Origin: Euwallacea fornicatus | Lineage: Eukaryota; Arthropoda; Insecta; Coleoptera; Curculionidae | Reading direction: 5' to 3' | DNA length: 64,000 bases | Assembly: GCF_040115645.1 (NCBI RefSeq) | Contig: NC_089556.1 | Location: 4,030,001-4,094,000, forward strand | Shown: piece by piece, positions 60,501 to 64,000 of the stretch | Position numbering within the stretch: position 1 is the first letter of the stretch | Layout of the letters: the number at the start of each line of letters is the position of its first letter | The notes under the pieces: generated by a model | Databases searched by the model: none | What the model was told of the DNA's origin: nothing | Seen by the model: the letters and a program-made list of their open reading frames with translations, nothing else | Program-made: the position numbers and the translations under genes

Positions 60501-63500
60501 GTTCAGGCCATGGGAATGCCATTTTGCTTTGTTCCAAGTGAGGCCAACTACTCACTTAATTCAATGAATAATCACATACCTACTTCCAGGACAAATCCCA
60601 ATATATCAATGACCCAAAACAAGAACCAGCCAATCCCAAAAAGCCCTTGGTAAAAAAATCAGTTGTTCAGAAGAAATGTCGATCATACACAACAACTGAG
60701 AGTGAAGACTCTGGGGAAGATATGATGTATCTGGAGCCTGTGAACACGACTAATCTCAACGTCAATCGAAGGGTGAAAACAAGCCTCAGCGCGTTTCTCG
60801 ACGAATCAGACAGCGAAAACGAGGAAGGGGCCATGGAGAAACTGGCAGCGGCCATATCAGATTTATTTACAGGAGATTGGAACGAACAGGAAGACAGCGA
60901 TTGTGCACAGTCCAGTGAGGATGAAAACGAACTATCAGGGGGTGATGGTAAAACTAAAGAGCAACACCAAGAACAACAATTCGTGAAGGGTGCCTATTTA
61001 ACTATTAATGCGAAGGATGTTTTGAATATTACAATCACACCCACGTTCTTAAAGGTATAATACAGGGTGTTCTATAACGAAACGAAGATACTTTAAGAGG
61101 TAAATATGGAGCTCGTTTCCCACAAAAAGTCATATAATCAAGGGGCCAATATCTAACTCAGCAAAACATAGAAAAAAGGTCTCCCCTGTCGCATAAAAAA
61201 GACTTATTAAAGTATCTTCCTGTCGTCCCAGAACGTCCTGTGTATACAGAGTGTCCCGTAAACCTTCGACAATACTTCGCCCGATGGAAAGTCCATCCTT
61301 TAGAAGTCAGAAAATGAAAAAACAACCTTTATGAAAATATCATGGATTTCGAGATATTCACATTTTTTTCAAAATCGAAAAAAACTAACATCACTTGATA
61401 TTTCGTACTATCACTGTTGTACCACTCCAAGTGGAGAAGCAAAATTTTTGTATTAGTTTCGTCAATGGTCATTGTTCAAAAGCACATTGATTGATTTTGA
61501 TTCGTGATAACTCCATTTCTATTATGTAACTTTTGTTCCCTACTGTAGCAATGGATGTATAGCTATCTTCAAACCCATAGGCTCAAAAAGTAGAGCCGTT
61601 CTTCTAGATTCTGAAATGGCACAATAAGTATATGTTTCTTAAACAAAAAATATTTATTTGACCCGTTAGATGAAACAAGAACAATTTTTCCACCACATTA
61701 CAATACCGTTTATTTGTGCTCCTAATGAAAATTAATACTAAATAATACTAATTAAACAAAAAAAACTTAAAGCAAGTGTTCAAAATGACCTCCATTGACT
61801 CTTATGCACATTCGGCATCTTTGTACAAACGATGTTTTTATTGATGTATATTGAGCTTCGTTAATTTCCTGCGCTCCTCTAAAGATCTTTTATCGTAGCT
61901 CTTCGCGATTGTCTGTTAGCCATGTGTAAACTTTTTCTTTCGAACAACCCCAATAAAAAAATCCAATGGATTTAGGTCTGGCGAGCGTGGTGGCCACAAA
62001 ATAGGTCCTCGACGTCCAATCCACCTACCAGGAAAAACGTTATTTAGGTGATCTCTCACAATCAGTGCATAGTGGGAAGGGCAGCCGTCATGTTGGAACC
62101 ACATTTGTCTTCTTATTAATAGAGTAACGTCTTCAAATAACACTGGTAGCTGATTCCGCAAGAACTGCAAATAATTTTCAGCATTTAAATTTTCGGGTAA
62201 CTCTACTCGTCTTATAATTTTGTTATTGATTATCCCTGTCCAAACGTTGATTTTAAATTGATGCTGAAAATTATTTTCTCTGAAAGCATGTGGATTCTCT
62301 ATTTGCCAACTGTGAAAGTTATGAATGTTGAAAACACCACCTCGCTTGCATGAAGACTCATCTGTCCAAAGAATGCGATCGAAAAACGTTGAATCTAGAC
62401 GCATTTTACGTAACATGCGTCTACAAAAATTCACTCTGTGTTTAAAGTCTCCTGGAAGAATGGCCTGTACTCTTTGGACATGATACGAGTACATTAGATT
62501 CCGGTTTAAAATTCGATGTACAATCGATTTTGGAATGGCTGTCCGACGTTCAATGTCTCGTACTGACGTAGTTGGATCCCGATGTATTTCTTCCAATACC
62601 TCTTCATCATCAACCACCTGAGGTCTCCCTTCTCCAGCACGTCTTCCTGGCAATCTTCCTTCAGAATAGGCGTTGTGCGCAGCAGTGAAAACGCGTGATT
62701 CAGGATGATTTCGAAATGGAAATCTTTCCCGGTATTATATTGAAGTATTATTCGCACTGCCTCCACACTCCCCATAGATAAAGTGAATTTCTGCATATTC
62801 GCGAGAGGTATACTGCACAAATGGCATAATAAGTATACTAGAATAAGCTCAAAAAATTACTTACAAAATAATTAACAAAAAAGACTGGACTGTTTTTTAA
62901 CAGGTTTATAAATGTTAAAATTTGTTGTTATGTAAATAATGCAATAAAAACAATCGAGATATGTTGTACGAAGGTGTGTTGCCTTTGCAAGTCAATAAAT
63001 TTCCATTAAATGGTATTGTAATGTGGTGGAAAAATTGTTCTTGTTTCATCTAACGGGTCAAATAAATATTTTCTGTTTAAGAAACACATACTTATTGTGC
63101 CATTTCAGAATCTAGAAGAACGGCTCTACTTTTTGAGCCTATGGGTTTGAAGATAGCTATATATCCATTGCTACATTAGGGAACAAAAGTTACATAATAG
63201 AAATGGAGTTATCACGAATCAAAATCAATCAATGTGCTTTTGAACAATGACCATTGACGAAACTAATACAAAAATTTTGCTTCTCCACTTGGAGTGGTAC
63301 AACAGTGATAGTACGAAATATCAAGTGATGTTAGTTTTTGTCGATTTTGAAAAAAGTGTGAATATCTCGAAATCCATGATATTTTCATAAAGGTTGTTTT
63401 TTCATTTTCTGACTTCTAAAGGATGGACTTTCCATCGGGCGAAGTATTGTCGAAGGTTTACGGGACACTCTGTATATCACAAGATAATGAAAAAAGGAAA

Positions 63501-64000
63501 CTAATAGAACATTCTTGACAGGTATTTAACGAGCTTATTGCCCAATACACGAGTAAGATAGTGTCTGTAAAGCAAGATAGAAAATCCATAAATGTTACTA
63601 ATGATATTGGGCCTCATACCAGAATAGAGTTGTACGAAAAGAAGTCTGAAGGAACCGAAGCGGACACATTGATAAGTATAAAAAAGTTCGAAAATGAAGA
63701 ATCACCACCGAATAGTCCCGCCATCCAAATGTTTTACCAAGAAAGCGTGGCTTTTGAAGAAGAGTGAGGAAAATTTGGGTCCCAAAAAACCCAATACTCA
63801 CATATTACTTTCCAGACATCTAGAGTTGGAATTAAAACACGACTACGAGCAAGGCTACGACTTCACCACCATACAGAGCTTAAACTTTCCTCAGGAAACC
63901 ACTTCATCTTTGTACGACAAAGTGAACAGACATTACATCAAAATCTTCATCCCTAATTTCACACCAGTACAGACTAACAGCTCCAAAAGAACCTGGGAAA
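51533..64000 (+). CDS. VPS13: VPS13-family bridge-like lipid transfer protein, N-terminal two-thirds, 26 exons
   Basis: VPS13 proteins move lipids between organelle membranes at contact sites. The N-terminal chorein motif opens here: MLEGTVARILNQLLGKYVQ, then DLDTGNLNVGIFSG and EVKVGTIGKICLEIPW. Exons: 51533-51673, 51726-51942, 52022-52378, 52432-52880, 52934-53452, 53494-53687, 53739-53872, 53925-54075, 54131-54403, 54523-54658, 54753-54944, 54997-55139, 55190-55493, 55545-55721, 55772-55961, 56009-56136, 56197-56402, 58927-59035, 59083-59285, 59335-59694, 59748-59982, 60033-60287, 60340-60537, 60590-61054, 63522-63763, 63816-64000+. All phases agree (about 2,054 aa). Family marks: NIHVRYED, VWWKYAYW, VLNVVIARQ, and repeated P-x-x-x-IP…NVLVIDLG units. 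Exon 24 is long, acidic and probably disordered. It is nearer the A/C type than the B or D type in my judgement. The C-terminal third (VAB, ATG2-like and PH regions) is beyond the window. Confidence 0.92.
56403..58926 (+). other. VPS13 intron 17 (2.5 kb) holding a LINE
   Basis: The intron is bounded by AG|GTAAGA and TTACAG. Phase 2 continues directly into the exon at 58927, so no hidden exon is needed. The LINE fragment occupies about 56600-58165. The remainder, including a 72-codon frame at 58626-58844, has nothing recognisable. Confidence 0.75.
56600..58165 (-). mobile_element. 5'-truncated non-LTR retrotransposon (RT end, RNase H, zinc knuckle)
   Basis: On the minus strand the readable order is: the reverse-transcriptase thumb region (IYRALIRSKLDYGS near 58100, LRLALGAFRTS near 57990), the RNase H start (IMYTDASKNEEAVGVQL near 57600), its last motif WISSHIGIPSNEKADTAAKRA in a 209-codon frame (57371-56742), then LRIGHTKITHGYLL and a CxxC…H…C knuckle (CNLCGVILSCRHFLVEC). 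This is the tail of an I/Jockey-type LINE. It is antisense to VPS13. Frames are broken upstream of 57371 and everything 5' of the RT thumb is missing. Confidence 0.85.
61061..61244. repeat. Small TIR element (MITE-like), 184 bp
   Basis: Starts TACAGGGTGTTCTATAACG and ends with a diverged complement (AGAACGTCCTGTGTA). AAGATACTTT and AAAGTATCTT pair just inside. It is non-coding, lies at the start of the VPS13 intron after exon 24 and directly abuts the larger element at 61243. Confidence 0.75.
61243..63476 (-). mobile_element. Mariner-type (DD41D-like) transposon with TIRs of about 465 bp
   Basis: The ends TATACAGAGTGTCCCGTAAACC and its exact complement border 2.23 kb. The inverted arms, about 61245-61713 and 63009-63474, stay nearly identical to CACCACATTACAATACC. 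The minus-strand transposase lies between them. The insertion makes up most of the 2.47-kb VPS13 intron 24 (61055-63521) and leaves both splice sites intact. Confidence 0.94.
61768..62826 (-). pseudogene. Mariner-type transposase, DD41D-like, frameshifted
   Basis: The central 245-codon frame (62653-61916) reads AGEGRPQVV, VRDIERRTAIPKSIVHRIL (HTH), ILWTDESS (first D), WTGIINNKI, WFQHDGCPSHY (second D) and PPRSPDLNPLDFF (third D). By my count 41 residues lie between the last two aspartates. The N-terminal part (62820-62660) is in another frame. After DFF a frameshift moves the tail (WGCSKEKVYTWLTDNREELR, then a stop and a C-terminal piece ending HFEHLL near 61768) into a third frame. So there are two frameshifts and one stop, and the copy is inactive. 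Confidence 0.85.

Noticed and set aside
1..64000. CRISPR arrays, operons, ribosome binding sites, prokaryotic islands
   Set aside because: The window is an intron-rich eukaryotic sequence. I saw no regularly spaced short direct repeats with unique spacers and no bacterial-type gene clusters.

Overview
The window looks like nuclear DNA of an insect. It is AT-rich. The genes are split by many introns of about 50-60 bp plus a few very large ones, and copies of Tc1/mariner-type DNA transposons and non-LTR retrotransposon remnants lie between and inside genes. A beetle is my guess, but I cannot fix the order or species from sequence alone. I translated and spliced by eye. Where I give exon coordinates, the GT/AG sites and codon phases were checked for consistency across the whole gene.

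Four protein-coding genes are well supported, all on the + strand: (1) the C-terminal half of exportin-7 (499-2836, ten exons, stop included); (2) a membrane acyl-CoA desaturase (19160-23157, six firm exons carrying all three histidine boxes, plus a possible start exon 11 kb upstream at 8034); (3) an SLC22-type organic cation/solute transporter (42898-46252, seven exons, complete, 536 aa); (4) the first 26 coding exons (about 2,050 aa) of a VPS13 lipid-transfer protein, starting at 51533 and running off the right edge. These four do not form a pathway. They are ordinary cellular genes separated by intergenic DNA.

The accessory DNA is the richer part. It holds: a Tc1-like element whose transposase reading frame is interrupted by one stop codon (11081-12716); an old Tc1-like pseudogene (26571-27923); a Tc1-like element with a broken transposase (34361-35783); a long-TIR Tc1-like element (48233-49826) apparently nested in an older Tc1-like relic (46832-49862); a mariner-type element with terminal repeats of about 465 bp and a DD41D-like triad inside a VPS13 intron (61243-63476), and a broken relative inside the transporter gene (43584-44179). 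A group of non-coding elements shares TACAGGGTGT-like ends. Three non-LTR retrotransposon fragments lie at 36220-36930, 40800-41075 and 56600-58165.

Three long near-perfect palindromes (3505-3842, 35794-36192, 49969-50995) would fold into long hairpins if transcribed. I found no CRISPR array, no confident RNA gene and no evident novel multi-gene system. The observations most worth checking are the hairpins, the in-frame 51-nt intron in the transporter, the remote desaturase start exon, two orphan exon-like segments near 33 kb, and the DD41D-like element.
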